Source: Pigmentiphaga kullae (GTDB taxonomy: Bacteria; Pseudomonadota; Gammaproteobacteria; Burkholderiales; Burkholderiaceae_B). From it: a stretch of DNA of 64,000 bases. The position numbers were made by a program, and so were the translations under genes. How positions within the stretch are numbered: position 1 is the first letter of the stretch; the number at the start of each line of letters is the position of its first letter. The stretch is taken from the NCBI RefSeq assembly GCF_004216695.1, contig NZ_SGXC01000002.1:744001-808000 (forward strand). The letters run 5' to 3'. Below, piece by piece: positions 24,665 through 32,993 of this stretch. The notes beneath the pieces were generated by a model, which worked only from the letters and a program-made list of their open reading frames with translations, did no database searches and was not told the origin of the DNA.

Positions 24665-26392
24665 ATGACTTCCCAGGCAGTTACCGTCACTGCCGCGCGC
24701 CGCCTGCTGGAGCTTGCCGCCAGGCTGGGCGTGGACTACTTCTTCACCAACCTGGGCAGCGATCACCCGGCCTTCATCGAGGCCTTCGCGGCCATCGACG
24801 AAGCTGGCGGCGCCATGCCGAGGATCGTCGTCTGCCCGCACGAAATGACCGCCCTTACCGCCGCCCACGGCTATGCCATGGTGACGCGCCGTCCTCAGAT
24901 GGTGCTGGTCCACGTGGACGTGGGCACCCAGAACCTGGGCTGCAGCCTGCACAACGCCGCGCGGGGCCGCGTGCCGGCCATCATCGTGGCCGGCCTGTCG
25001 CCGGTGACCGTCAGCGGCGATCGCACCGGGGCGCGCACGGAGTTCATCCACTACACGCAGGACGCGCCGCGCCAGCACGAGATCGCCGCTCAGTACATGA
25101 AGTGGACCTACGAACTGCGCGCGCCCGAAATGCTCGATAGCGTGCTGATGCGCGCGGTGCAGGTAGCGACCACGGTGCCGGAAGGGCCGATCTACCTGAC
25201 GGGGGCGCGAGAAGTCTGGGAGGGCCAGGCCGAACCCTTGTCCGACGAGGCGCTCGCGCACTGGTCCCCTGCCCGCCTGGGCGGTTTGCGCGAAGAGGCC
25301 GTGGCGGAGTTGCATGAGGCGCTGTCGCAGGCCATGCGACCGCTGGTGCTGACCACCTACCTGGGGCGCAACCAGGATGCCGTCGGCCGCCTGGTGGAAC
25401 TGTCCGAACGGCTGGGCCTGCCGGTGGCGGAGATCGCGCCGCAGTACGTCAACTTTCCGGGAGGGCACCCGCACCATGTCGGCTATCGTCGCAACGCGCT
25501 GGTGGCCGAGGCCGATCTCATCCTGATGCTGGATGTGGATGTCCCGTGGATCGTCTCGCGCACTCAGCCGGCCGCGGGCGCGCGCCTGTTCCACATCGAT
25601 GCCGATCCGGTCAAGGAAAGCATGGGGTTCTGGCATTTCCCCGCGCATCGGAGCTATCTTGCCGACAGCGATTATGTCTTGCAGCAATTGCTCGACTACG
25701 GCCGTGATCGCACGCAGGCGGTACCGGACGAACGGCGTCAATGGATCGCCGCGGCACGCGAACGCGTGGCCGCCGCTCCCCTGCCCTCGCTATCGGTCAG
25801 GCAGGGAGGCATTACCGTCAAGCAGTTGACGCAGGCGGTGGGCGAACTGGTCAACGCGCGCACGGTGATTGTGTGCGAGGAACCGTCCGGCACAGAAACG
25901 ATTCTTTCGACGCTGCGCCTGAACCGGCCCGGCAGCTACTACGTCAACGGTGGCAGCGGCCTGGGCTGGGGCATCAACGCCGCCGTAGGGGTCAAGCTGG
26001 CGGATCCGCAGGCCGAGGTGATCGCACTCAGCGGCGACGGCAGCTTCCTGTTCGGCGTTCCCAGCAGCACCTATTGGGTGGCGCAGACCTATGGCGCGCC
26101 CATTCTTACCGTGGTCTACAACAACCGGGGCTGGAATTCGCCCAAGGTCTCCACCAACCTGGTCCATGCGCAATCTACCGCGCAGAGCAAGGATCGCTAC
26201 TGGATCACGGTGGCGGACGGCGCGCGGCTGGCCGACATCGCCGCGGCCGCCAGCGGCGCGGCCGCCTTCCGCGTCAGCGAGGGCGAGGCGTTGCGCGCCA
26301 CGCTGCGAGAGGCGCTGGAGATCGTGCGCGGCGGCCGCAGCGCGGTCGTCGAGGTCATGCTCGATCCCATCTCCGAACAGGTGTTGGCATGA
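24665..26392 (+). CDS. Thiamine-diphosphate-dependent enzyme (acetolactate synthase/decarboxylase-like)
   Basis: A 575-residue ThDP enzyme with three domains. The catalytic Glu60 is in CPHEMTALTAAHGYA, and the ThDP/Mg2+ motif runs from GDG457-459 to NN486-487, as expected. Members decarboxylate 2-keto acids, or join them, through an enamine intermediate. Pairing with an aldehyde dehydrogenase (ATGA overlap) suggests decarboxylation of a 2-keto acid to an aldehyde that is then oxidised, as in benzoylformate or phenylpyruvate degradation. It is preceded by a divergent LysR gene and followed by a Bug protein. Exact substrate is not readable. Confidence 0.88.
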   Translation: MTSQAVTVTAARRLLELAARLGVDYFFTNLGSDHPAFIEAFAAIDEAGGAMPRIVVCPHEMTALTAAHGYAMVTRRPQMVLVHVDVGTQNLGCSLHNAARGRVPAIIVAGLSPVTVSGDRTGARTEFIHYTQDAPRQHEIAAQYMKWTYELRAPEMLDSVLMRAVQVATTVPEGPIYLTGAREVWEGQAEPLSDEALAHWSPARLGGLREEAVAELHEALSQAMRPLVLTTYLGRNQDAVGRLVELSERLGLPVAEIAPQYVNFPGGHPHHVGYRRNALVAEADLILMLDVDVPWIVSRTQPAAGARLFHIDADPVKESMGFWHFPAHRSYLADSDYVLQQLLDYGRDRTQAVPDERRQWIAAARERVAAAPLPSLSVRQGGITVKQLTQAVGELVNARTVIVCEEPSGTETILSTLRLNRPGSYYVNGGSGLGWGINAAVGVKLADPQAEVIALSGDGSFLFGVPSSTYWVAQTYGAPILTVVYNNRGWNSPKVSTNLVHAQSTAQSKDRYWITVADGARLADIAAAASGAAAFRVSEGEALRATLREALEIVRGGRSAVVEVMLDPISEQVLA

Positions 26393-27855
26393 GCGCCACG
26401 GATCTCCTGAACCCCGAAACCTGGACCGGCAGACTGTTCCAAGGTGCCTGGACCGTGGCCGACGGCCCGGCATACGAAGCGACCGACAAGGCCGATGGCG
26501 CCCTGCTCGCATGCCTGACGCTGGCGACGCCCGCCACGCTGTCGGCATCGGCCCGGCTGGCCGCCGGCGCCCAGCCGGCATGGGCTGCGATGCCGCATGA
26601 AGAACGGGCTGCGGTCTTCCGCCGCGCGGCGGATCTGATCGAACGCCACCGCGACGAAGCGGCGGACTGGATCATGCGCGAAACCGGCGCAATCCGGCCC
26701 AAGGCCGACATGGAGCTGCGTTCGGCTTTGTCGACCCTGCATCAGTCCGCCGCCATGCTGGGCGAGCCACAGGGACTGGTGTTTCCCTCCGCTCCTGGCA
26801 AGCTGAGCTACGGCCGCCGCATTCCGCACGGCGTGGTGGGCGTGATCGCCCCGTCCAATTTCCCATTGACCCTGTCCATCCGCGCCGTGGCGCCCGCGCT
26901 GGCGACGGGCAGCGCCGTCCTGCTCAAGCCGGATCCGCAGACTGCGGTCAGCGGCGGTCTGTACATCGCCCGGCTGTTCGAGCAGGCCGGACTGCCCGCC
27001 GGCCTGCTGCACGTGCTGCCCGGCGGCGCCGACGTCGGCGAGGCGCTGTGCGTCGACCCGCGGGTCCGCATGGTGGCATTCACCGGTTCGACTGCCGCGG
27101 GCCGGCGCGTGGGGGCCCTGTGCGGTGAGCACCTGAAGAAGGTATCGCTCGAACTAGGCGGCAAGAATTCCCTGATCGTGCTCGACGACGCCGACCTCGA
27201 GCTGGCCGCCGGCTGTGCCGCGTTCGGCGCCTGGATGCATCAGGGCCAGATCTGCATGGCCACCGGCCGTATCCTGGCCCAGGCAAGCATCGCCGAGCGT
27301 CTGGCCGGCCTGCTGGTCGAGAAGGCCGGCCGCATGAAAACGGGAGATCCACGGCAAGCGGGAGTGCGGCTCGGCCCCATGATCAATGCCCGCCAGCTCG
27401 AACGTGTCGATCAACTGGTCAAGCGTACGGTGGACGCCGGCGCGCGCTTGTGCGCCGGCGGCGCGGCCGATGGCCCGTTCTATGCCGCCACCGTTCTGGA
27501 CGGCGTGAGGCCCGGCATGCCGGCCTTCGAAGAAGAGGTGTTCGGACCGGTGGCCCTGGTGACGCCGTTCGCCACCGAGGACGAAGCGGTCGCCTTGGCC
27601 AACCGCACCGAATACGGGCTATCGGCCGCCGTCGTCTCGCGCTCGGTGGCGCGAGCGATGGCGCTGGGCCGCCGCCTGCGCGCCGGCCTGCTGCACATCA
27701 ACGACCAGACGGTGGCGGGCGATCCGCGCGTGCCCTTCGGTGGCGTGGGCGCCTCGGGCAATGGCGGCCGCATCGGTGGGCCCGCCAACTGGGACGAGTT
27801 CACGCAATGGCAATGGGTCACCGTCCAGGACCAGCCGCCCCCCTATCCCTTCTGA
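26389..27855 (+). CDS. NAD(P)-dependent aldehyde dehydrogenase (benzaldehyde dehydrogenase-like)
   Basis: A 488-residue aldehyde dehydrogenase. The nucleotide loop GSTAAGRRVG, catalytic Glu in VSLELGGKN and nucleophile Cys in HQGQICMATGR are intact, and the C-terminal EEEVFGPVA motif is complete. It resembles benzaldehyde/vanillin dehydrogenases. Its ATG overlaps the ThDP enzyme's stop, so both are made together. I infer it oxidises the aldehyde produced by that enzyme to a carboxylic acid. Confidence 0.92.
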   Translation: MSATDLLNPETWTGRLFQGAWTVADGPAYEATDKADGALLACLTLATPATLSASARLAAGAQPAWAAMPHEERAAVFRRAADLIERHRDEAADWIMRETGAIRPKADMELRSALSTLHQSAAMLGEPQGLVFPSAPGKLSYGRRIPHGVVGVIAPSNFPLTLSIRAVAPALATGSAVLLKPDPQTAVSGGLYIARLFEQAGLPAGLLHVLPGGADVGEALCVDPRVRMVAFTGSTAAGRRVGALCGEHLKKVSLELGGKNSLIVLDDADLELAAGCAAFGAWMHQGQICMATGRILAQASIAERLAGLLVEKAGRMKTGDPRQAGVRLGPMINARQLERVDQLVKRTVDAGARLCAGGAADGPFYAATVLDGVRPGMPAFEEEVFGPVALVTPFATEDEAVALANRTEYGLSAAVVSRSVARAMALGRRLRAGLLHINDQTVAGDPRVPFGGVGASGNGGRIGGPANWDEFTQWQWVTVQDQPPPYPF

Positions 27856-27928
27856 CTTCCCTGCCGGCGCCGCCGGTTTCATCCATCTGTCCAGCCGTCG
27901 AAGAACGGCAAGAAGCGGAGACACTTCC

Positions 27929-28894
27929 ATGAGATATCTGGCCTATCCATTGCTGGCGGCTTGCGCGCTGGCCTGCTCCACCGCGGTCGCCGCCGGCGAT
28001 TACCCTTCGCGTCCGATCCGCATCGTGGTCGATTTCCCTGCCGGGGGCACCATCGATTCGCTCGCACGTATCGTCGGTCAGCAACTGGGTGACCGCTGGG
28101 GGCAGCCGGTGGTCGTCGAAAACCGTCCCGGCGCCGGCGGCAACATCGGCGCCCAGGAGGTGTACGCCGCCGCCCCCGACGGCTATACCCTGCTGGCCAC
28201 GCCGCCGGGGCCGCTGTCGATCAACGAATACCTTTACAAGGACTTGACCTTCAAGCCCGCGGCCTTTGTCTCGGTCGGCCTGCTGGCGGGCAGTCCCAAT
28301 ACGATCACGGTCCGGTCCGGCCTGCCGGTCAAATCGGTGCGGGAGCTGATCGCCTATGCCAAGGCCAATCCGGGCAAGCTGACCTATGGCTCCCAAGGCA
28401 ACGGCTCGACCTCGCACCTGACCGGCCAGTTGTTCGCCACGATGTCGGACGCTTCGCTGGTCCATGTTCCCTACAAGGGAGAGGGGCCGGCGCTGACCGA
28501 CCTGATGGCGGGCCGTATCGATCTCTTCTTCGGCAATATTTCGGCCGTGCTCAAGCTGCGCGACACCGGCAAGGTCCGCATCATGGCGGTAGCGGACGAG
28601 ACGCGCACTGCGATCGCCCCGGACATACCCAGCGCCGCCGAGGCCGGGTTCCCGGCATTCGCGAGCAGCGCCTGGTTCGCGCTGATGGCACCGCCGGGCA
28701 CGCCGGCGCGCATCGTCGGCAAGCTCAACGAGGCCCTGACCGCCATTCTGGCCGACGAAGGCGTGAAGCAACGCTTCCTGGCTCTCGGCGCAGAAGCCCG
28801 GCCGGCCACACCCGCACAGACGCAGGCCTTCATCGACGCCGAGCGCGGACGCTGGAAACATGTCATCGTCGAAGCCGGCGTGACCATGGATTGA
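27929..28894 (+). CDS. Bug-family tripartite tricarboxylate transporter substrate-binding protein
   Basis: A 321-residue secreted solute-binding protein. Signal peptide MRYLAYPLLAACALACSTAVAAG; Bug motifs IRIVVDFPAGGTIDSLARIVG, ENRPGAGGNIGA and APDGYTLL. GCGGAGACACTTCC precedes the ATG. It is the third gene of the ThDP enzyme-ALDH operon, 73 bases after ALDH. It probably binds the operon's aromatic or keto-acid substrate in the periplasm; no permease is nearby. Confidence 0.93.
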   Translation: MRYLAYPLLAACALACSTAVAAGDYPSRPIRIVVDFPAGGTIDSLARIVGQQLGDRWGQPVVVENRPGAGGNIGAQEVYAAAPDGYTLLATPPGPLSINEYLYKDLTFKPAAFVSVGLLAGSPNTITVRSGLPVKSVRELIAYAKANPGKLTYGSQGNGSTSHLTGQLFATMSDASLVHVPYKGEGPALTDLMAGRIDLFFGNISAVLKLRDTGKVRIMAVADETRTAIAPDIPSAAEAGFPAFASSAWFALMAPPGTPARIVGKLNEALTAILADEGVKQRFLALGAEARPATPAQTQAFIDAERGRWKHVIVEAGVTMD

Positions 28895-28917
28895 TGCGGG
28901 CAAGACCCGCCGATGCC

Positions 28918-28946
28918 GGAACTTTTTCGTTGGCCGAGGCTACCCA
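28918..28946 (+). promoter_or_regulatory. HrpL-type ECF sigma promoter candidate
   Basis: GGAACT at 28918-28923, a 16-base spacer, then CTACCCA at 28940-28946. This matches the HrpL consensus GGAACC-N15/16-CCACNNA at all but one base in each element. It points toward the large 29106 gene, about 50 bases before the ATG at 28998. Bordetella type III secretion genes depend on the HrpL-like ECF factor BtrS, so such a site is meaningful in this group. Binding is inferred. Confidence 0.55.
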
Positions 28947-28997
28947 TTTCACGGGTGGGCGCAGCCGCCCTTCGACCAAATTTTCCGAGAACCAAGC

Positions 28998-29099
28998 ATG
29001 ATCCGTGCATCGGCCGGCACCGGCCCCTCCGAACAACACCAGCTCCTGGCCGCCCCGTCCGATGCGCCATCTGCCACCGCTCCCGCCCCGACTCGGTAA
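28998..29099 (+). CDS. 33-codon upstream ORF, in frame with the following large gene
   Basis: ATG at 28998 with GAGA seven bases upstream opens a 33-residue Ser/Ala/Pro/Gln-rich peptide ending at a TAA (29097-29099). Two codons later, in the same frame, the ATG at 29106 starts the large protein. Composition resembles type III secretion N-termini. It may be a leader ORF coupling translation, or the true start of the large gene cut by a nonsense mutation. The better ribosome site and position after the HrpL-type promoter favour translation from here. No homology is known to me. Confidence 0.45.
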   Translation: MIRASAGTGPSEQHQLLAAPSDAPSATAPAPTR

Positions 29100-29105
29100 C
29101 GCCAG

Positions 29106-32100
29106 ATGTTTTCCTCCACTTCAGCGGCCCGGCTCGGACACCACGACCCCGGCGCTTTCCCGGATACCTCCGTTTCCAGCCAGGCAACGAAGGTGGATAG
29201 TTATCTGGTCCCCGGCTCCTTCAAGGCCTATAGCCGACAGAGCGACAACGCCAAGAGTTGGGTGGGCCTCTACTGCAAGCTGAAAACGGCCAGTCTGGGC
29301 TTGAAGTCCTTGAGCAGACGGGCCGACCGCAAATTGGAGGCCCTCTATTCCGAATGGCAGCAGCAGGAACAGGCGGCACAGTGGCTCCAGGAGCAATTGG
29401 CGGTTTTTCCGTGCCTGGACACATCGCTCCAGGTCGAGCTGTTGTATGAAAAGATCGACGCGGACGCCGAACTGGCGTCAGCCGCCAAATCCGCCAGGGT
29501 CGGGCGCAGCCGCAAGGAGCTGGCCAGCCTGCACGACGAAAAAAATGACTGTGCGCGCAAGCTGCATGCCGAGTGCAGCCGCCTGGAAGAACTCGAAGCC
29601 AGACGCGCACACGCCAAGGAAAAGGCCCGAAGCAGAAACGGCCGGCACGACACGCACAGGCACATCGAACCGTCCCGGAGTTCGATCCGGTCCGCCCGCG
29701 AGAAAGTGGCGAAGCTGGATGGCGATATCGCGGTGCTGGAGGGGGGGATTGCCGAACTGCAGTCGTGGATCAACGAGCAGGAGGCAGCACTGGCGCCGTA
29801 CCGCCAGGCGGTGGCTGGCCTGGCGGTACGGTTGCGCGCGGCCGGCGTCTCCGAGCAGGAGGAAACTGCCATCAAGCCCTTGATGCAACGTCTGGACGAA
29901 GTCCGTGAGCGCCAGAATCAGCTCGGCTGGACCTTGCAATTGGCTGAAGAGCCGCCACAGCTCTTGGAGACCGGTGAAGTCGTTTTTTTCGGACAGCACA
30001 GCAAAGCGCAACTGAAACACTTGCTTGCCACGGTGCGCGCGGAACTGCATCGTACCGAGGACTTCATCGAACATGAGATCAAGCGCCTGAAGCTCTCGCG
30101 AACACCCCTGAATGACAGGAGGCGGTCGACGACGTTCCGCCCTTTGACGGCCGCTGATTTCCTGTCATCGCAAGGCATGGGCGACTATTTCGCGGCGCAG
30201 GACCAGGATCGTGGGGCTCACGCCTCGCAAGCCGCGATCGGTGAGACGACCGAGTCCGTTGTCGTAGCGGCAAGCTCGATCGAGGCGACCGGAACATCCG
30301 GGAAGGCCGATAGCGATGACGAACAGGTTTCCGGCCAGGAGCGCGACGCTCCCCTGCCTGAGACGGCTCTTGTTTGCGCCCCCGCTCCGGCGTCGCTGGC
30401 AGACAGCGATGCCTCGAGCGTAACGGACGATTCAAGCGAAGCGGAAGGGTCCGACGGTTCCGAAGCGGAAGACTCCGACGGTTCCGTCGAGTCTTCGGGG
30501 GAAACGGACAGCGATGATCGACAGCCGGATGCCGCCTCGATTTCGGTCGCCAGTATGACCGGGCAGGAACCTCTTCATGATTTGCCGCGGCCCGTTGCGC
30601 CGGCCCTCCCCTCTCCAGCGCCCGAGCCCCACTCCAGCCGTTATCACTATAGCGCCGACGAGGTCGACAGCAACTGGACACGCTGGCCGCAGGAGCGCGT
30701 GGACCGGCCGCTTCCTCCCAGGGAAGTGAGCGAGGACGGCGATGGGGACCGCGGTCCGCTGCTGCTCGGCGACCGCCCATTCTTGAAGGAAAACGAGCCC
30801 GCCGCCGAGTCATCCAGGAATGCCGGCAGCTACGCTTTCAGCGCGGCGAAGTTGCGCCAATGGGGAAGGAGCGACGTTCCTCGACCCGCCCCCGCCTCGC
30901 GGCCGGCAGCGACGGATACGCGGCAAGGCACGGCGAACCCTGGGCCGGCCAAACCCAAGGCCGACAGATCCCGGGCGAGGCACGCGGCCGCCCCGTCACG
31001 GGCAACGCCCTCCTCCACATCGCAAGCGCTGCCGCGCGACCGTCGCATACCCTATACCTGGTCGGGGGAGTGGCATTACCTGCCCCGGTTCATGGCGGAG
31101 CAACTGACCGTGGCGGTGCGCAACAACATGGCCTGGACGACGATCCGCCATTCAGACCTCATCTTTCCCCAATTCGGCGTATTGAAGGATTTTTACCTGG
31201 TCAGGGACAACCTGGAGACCTGCCTGGAATTCAGATTGAATCCAGGAGTCGCCGCCAAGCCCATCACCTATTCGGTGCGCCCGGGAGATGCGCGCTTTCA
31301 CGTGCTGGAAATACTGCCTCTGCCGGTGGCCTGGGCAGAACCGCCGCCCTTTTATCCCGGGCCGGGATCGGGTTGGCGCCAGCCGCCGTCCAGATCGCGC
31401 CGGATGGGTGGACCAGGCGACCCGCTTCATTTCTACGGCACGGATCCCTGGTCGCCGCGCTATCGCGCGCCGAGTGGCGGCGAAGAGCCGCCGGTAGGAT
31501 CACGGTATGCGCACGCTTCCGAAGACCGTCCGCGAGATCCGAGACTGCACGAGGATTCCGGCGGACGACGCCCCCGATACACAGACCGCAAACGCACAGC
31601 CGGTACAAGCCGCGGTGTTTCTCCTGCCCGACGCGCGGCCATGTCGACCCAATCTTCGCGGATCGACGTGGTTCCCATCATCCTGCGGAATCCCCAGGGC
31701 AAGCGCTCGCCGGGCGTCGATCTGCTCGGCGCGGCCTTGCGCCAGGATGCCTTGCGCAAGGCGTCGGCGGGCACCGGTCGCTCGAGCAAAAAGGATGTGC
31801 TCAGGGCCATGCAGGCGATCATGGACGATGCCAGCCTGTTCACCAGGAGCGCCTATCCCGACGCCTTTGCCTCGCTAGCCAACGCGACCCGCATCATCGA
31901 CGAACTCAGGGCCAAGGGCTTTGACCTGCGCATGCTGCATGAACTGCAGGAGGACCTGGCGTACCCTCGTCTGAAAGGGACCCATGTCGACAAACCGGCA
32001 GGTTTCGCCCTGGCATTCAACGATTCCGATTCCGACGACGACTATCGATCGTACCTGCGGCAAAAGTACCTCAAGGTCTTTTCTTTCGATATCACCGACT

Positions 32101-32573
32101 CCATCTTCGAGCAGATGCTGGGGCGCATACAGAACAAGCTCGGTCACTACATCGCCGAATTGGGCGCCGAGTCCTTGCTGGAAGAAGTCGTCAAGCACGA
32201 CTATTCCGCCGAGCAAAAACAATCACTGCTGCATGACCTGGTCCTGCAACGAGGCGAGATGACCGAGCGCGCCGTCGATGCGGTGCCGGCGTTCAAGCAG
32301 AAGATCGAGGAGCGGGTGAACGAAAAACTGCTCGAACTGGAAAGAACGGATCCCGACAAGGTCCGGACGGTCGATCACCGCCGCGCGCAACAGGACAATC
32401 TGCGCAAGGCCGTGTTGGCTCAGGAGGCGGCGGCCATGCACGATGAGTACTTGCGGTCCAGCGCCCACGCGGAACTGGTGCTGCCGGTCAAGTCGCAGTT
32501 TCCGGCCAATGTCTGGCGCACCGTGATCGGCAAGGCGATTCCCGCGCTGGAGAAAGAAGATGACGCCGATTGA
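29106..32573 (+). CDS. Large unrecognised protein, candidate type III secretion effector
   Basis: 1155 residues; I do not recognise a family. N-terminus is Ser/Thr-rich without a Sec signal. Residues about 65-330 are charged and heptad-like, predicting coiled coils. Residues 433-472 are an acidic Ser/Asp/Glu/Gly stretch (SDGSEAEDSDGS), then a Pro-rich linker to about 640. A compact segment (about 646-735, starting RIPYTWSGEW) follows, then Pro/Arg-rich low complexity (740-845) and a helical C-terminal region (845-1155). No membrane helix or catalytic motif is visible. There is no clear Shine-Dalgarno before the ATG. Third codon positions look less GC-biased than in flanking genes, hinting at acquisition. 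Overlap with a small downstream gene and the HrpL-type promoter support an effector-type locus. Alternatives are a phage or structural protein; neither has supporting neighbours. Confidence 0.6.
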   Translation: MFSSTSAARLGHHDPGAFPDTSVSSQATKVDSYLVPGSFKAYSRQSDNAKSWVGLYCKLKTASLGLKSLSRRADRKLEALYSEWQQQEQAAQWLQEQLAVFPCLDTSLQVELLYEKIDADAELASAAKSARVGRSRKELASLHDEKNDCARKLHAECSRLEELEARRAHAKEKARSRNGRHDTHRHIEPSRSSIRSAREKVAKLDGDIAVLEGGIAELQSWINEQEAALAPYRQAVAGLAVRLRAAGVSEQEETAIKPLMQRLDEVRERQNQLGWTLQLAEEPPQLLETGEVVFFGQHSKAQLKHLLATVRAELHRTEDFIEHEIKRLKLSRTPLNDRRRSTTFRPLTAADFLSSQGMGDYFAAQDQDRGAHASQAAIGETTESVVVAASSIEATGTSGKADSDDEQVSGQERDAPLPETALVCAPAPASLADSDASSVTDDSSEAEGSDGSEAEDSDGSVESSGETDSDDRQPDAASISVASMTGQEPLHDLPRPVAPALPSPAPEPHSSRYHYSADEVDSNWTRWPQERVDRPLPPREVSEDGDGDRGPLLLGDRPFLKENEPAAESSRNAGSYAFSAAKLRQWGRSDVPRPAPASRPAATDTRQGTANPGPAKPKADRSRARHAAAPSRATPSSTSQALPRDRRIPYTWSGEWHYLPRFMAEQLTVAVRNNMAWTTIRHSDLIFPQFGVLKDFYLVRDNLETCLEFRLNPGVAAKPITYSVRPGDARFHVLEILPLPVAWAEPPPFYPGPGSGWRQPPSRSRRMGGPGDPLHFYGTDPWSPRYRAPSGGEEPPVGSRYAHASEDRPRDPRLHEDSGGRRPRYTDRKRTAGTSRGVSPARRAAMSTQSSRIDVVPIILRNPQGKRSPGVDLLGAALRQDALRKASAGTGRSSKKDVLRAMQAIMDDASLFTRSAYPDAFASLANATRIIDELRAKGFDLRMLHELQEDLAYPRLKGTHVDKPAGFALAFNDSDSDDDYRSYLRQKYLKVFSFDITDSIFEQMLGRIQNKLGHYIAELGAESLLEEVVKHDYSAEQKQSLLHDLVLQRGEMTERAVDAVPAFKQKIEERVNEKLLELERTDPDKVRTVDHRRAQQDNLRKAVLAQEAAAMHDEYLRSSAHAELVLPVKSQFPANVWRTVIGKAIPALEKEDDAD

Positions 32574-32940
32574 CCTCGCCGGGCCCCTCGTTTCATCGGC
32601 CGCACTGCTCGACTTGCCCGACGATCCGGCCACGCGCCAGGCTCTGGCGGCGTTGCAACAGCGCGCGAGCCGGTCGGTCGATTCGATCGTCGACCGGCTC
32701 GCCACACGCTTGCGCGCGGACTTCCTGGCCGCGCCGGAGGAACCGTCAGGCGATCATGGCCTGGCCGAGGCCGGCGCCCATGCACGCAGACAGGCGGCAA
32801 TCGCCCGCGATTGCCGCCTGCTGGCGCAGGAAATGGTGTTTGCCTCGCTATTGCACTTGGAAAACCCCCAATGGAACCCGTTGGGGCCGGCTACGCCGGC
32901 GCCACCGCCTGGCGTATTGGCAGCCTTGCTCTCGAACTGA
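32560..32940 (+). CDS. Small partner protein of the large unknown gene
   Basis: A 126-residue protein overlapping the end of the large gene by 14 bases. GGAG lies seven bases before its ATG, inside the large gene, so translation is coupled. It is mildly acidic, largely helical (about residues 20-60 and 70-100), with a Pro-rich end (PLGPATPAPPPGVL). No signal peptide or membrane helix is visible. Coupled small acidic proteins next to type III effectors are often chaperones, but the sequence is not a clear match to known chaperone classes. Identity unknown. Confidence 0.65.
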   Translation: MTPIDLAGPLVSSAALLDLPDDPATRQALAALQQRASRSVDSIVDRLATRLRADFLAAPEEPSGDHGLAEAGAHARRQAAIARDCRLLAQEMVFASLLHLENPQWNPLGPATPAPPPGVLAALLSN

Positions 32941-32993
32941 CAAACTGGCAGAACGACTTCGTGGGAGCCCAAAGTTCCCGGAAACGCGTCACG

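Noticed and set aside
28927-28952. A plant-inducible (TTCG-N16-TTCG) type HrpB box
   Set aside because: The second half reads TTCA and the spacing is 18, so it does not fit; the HrpL-type pattern fits better.
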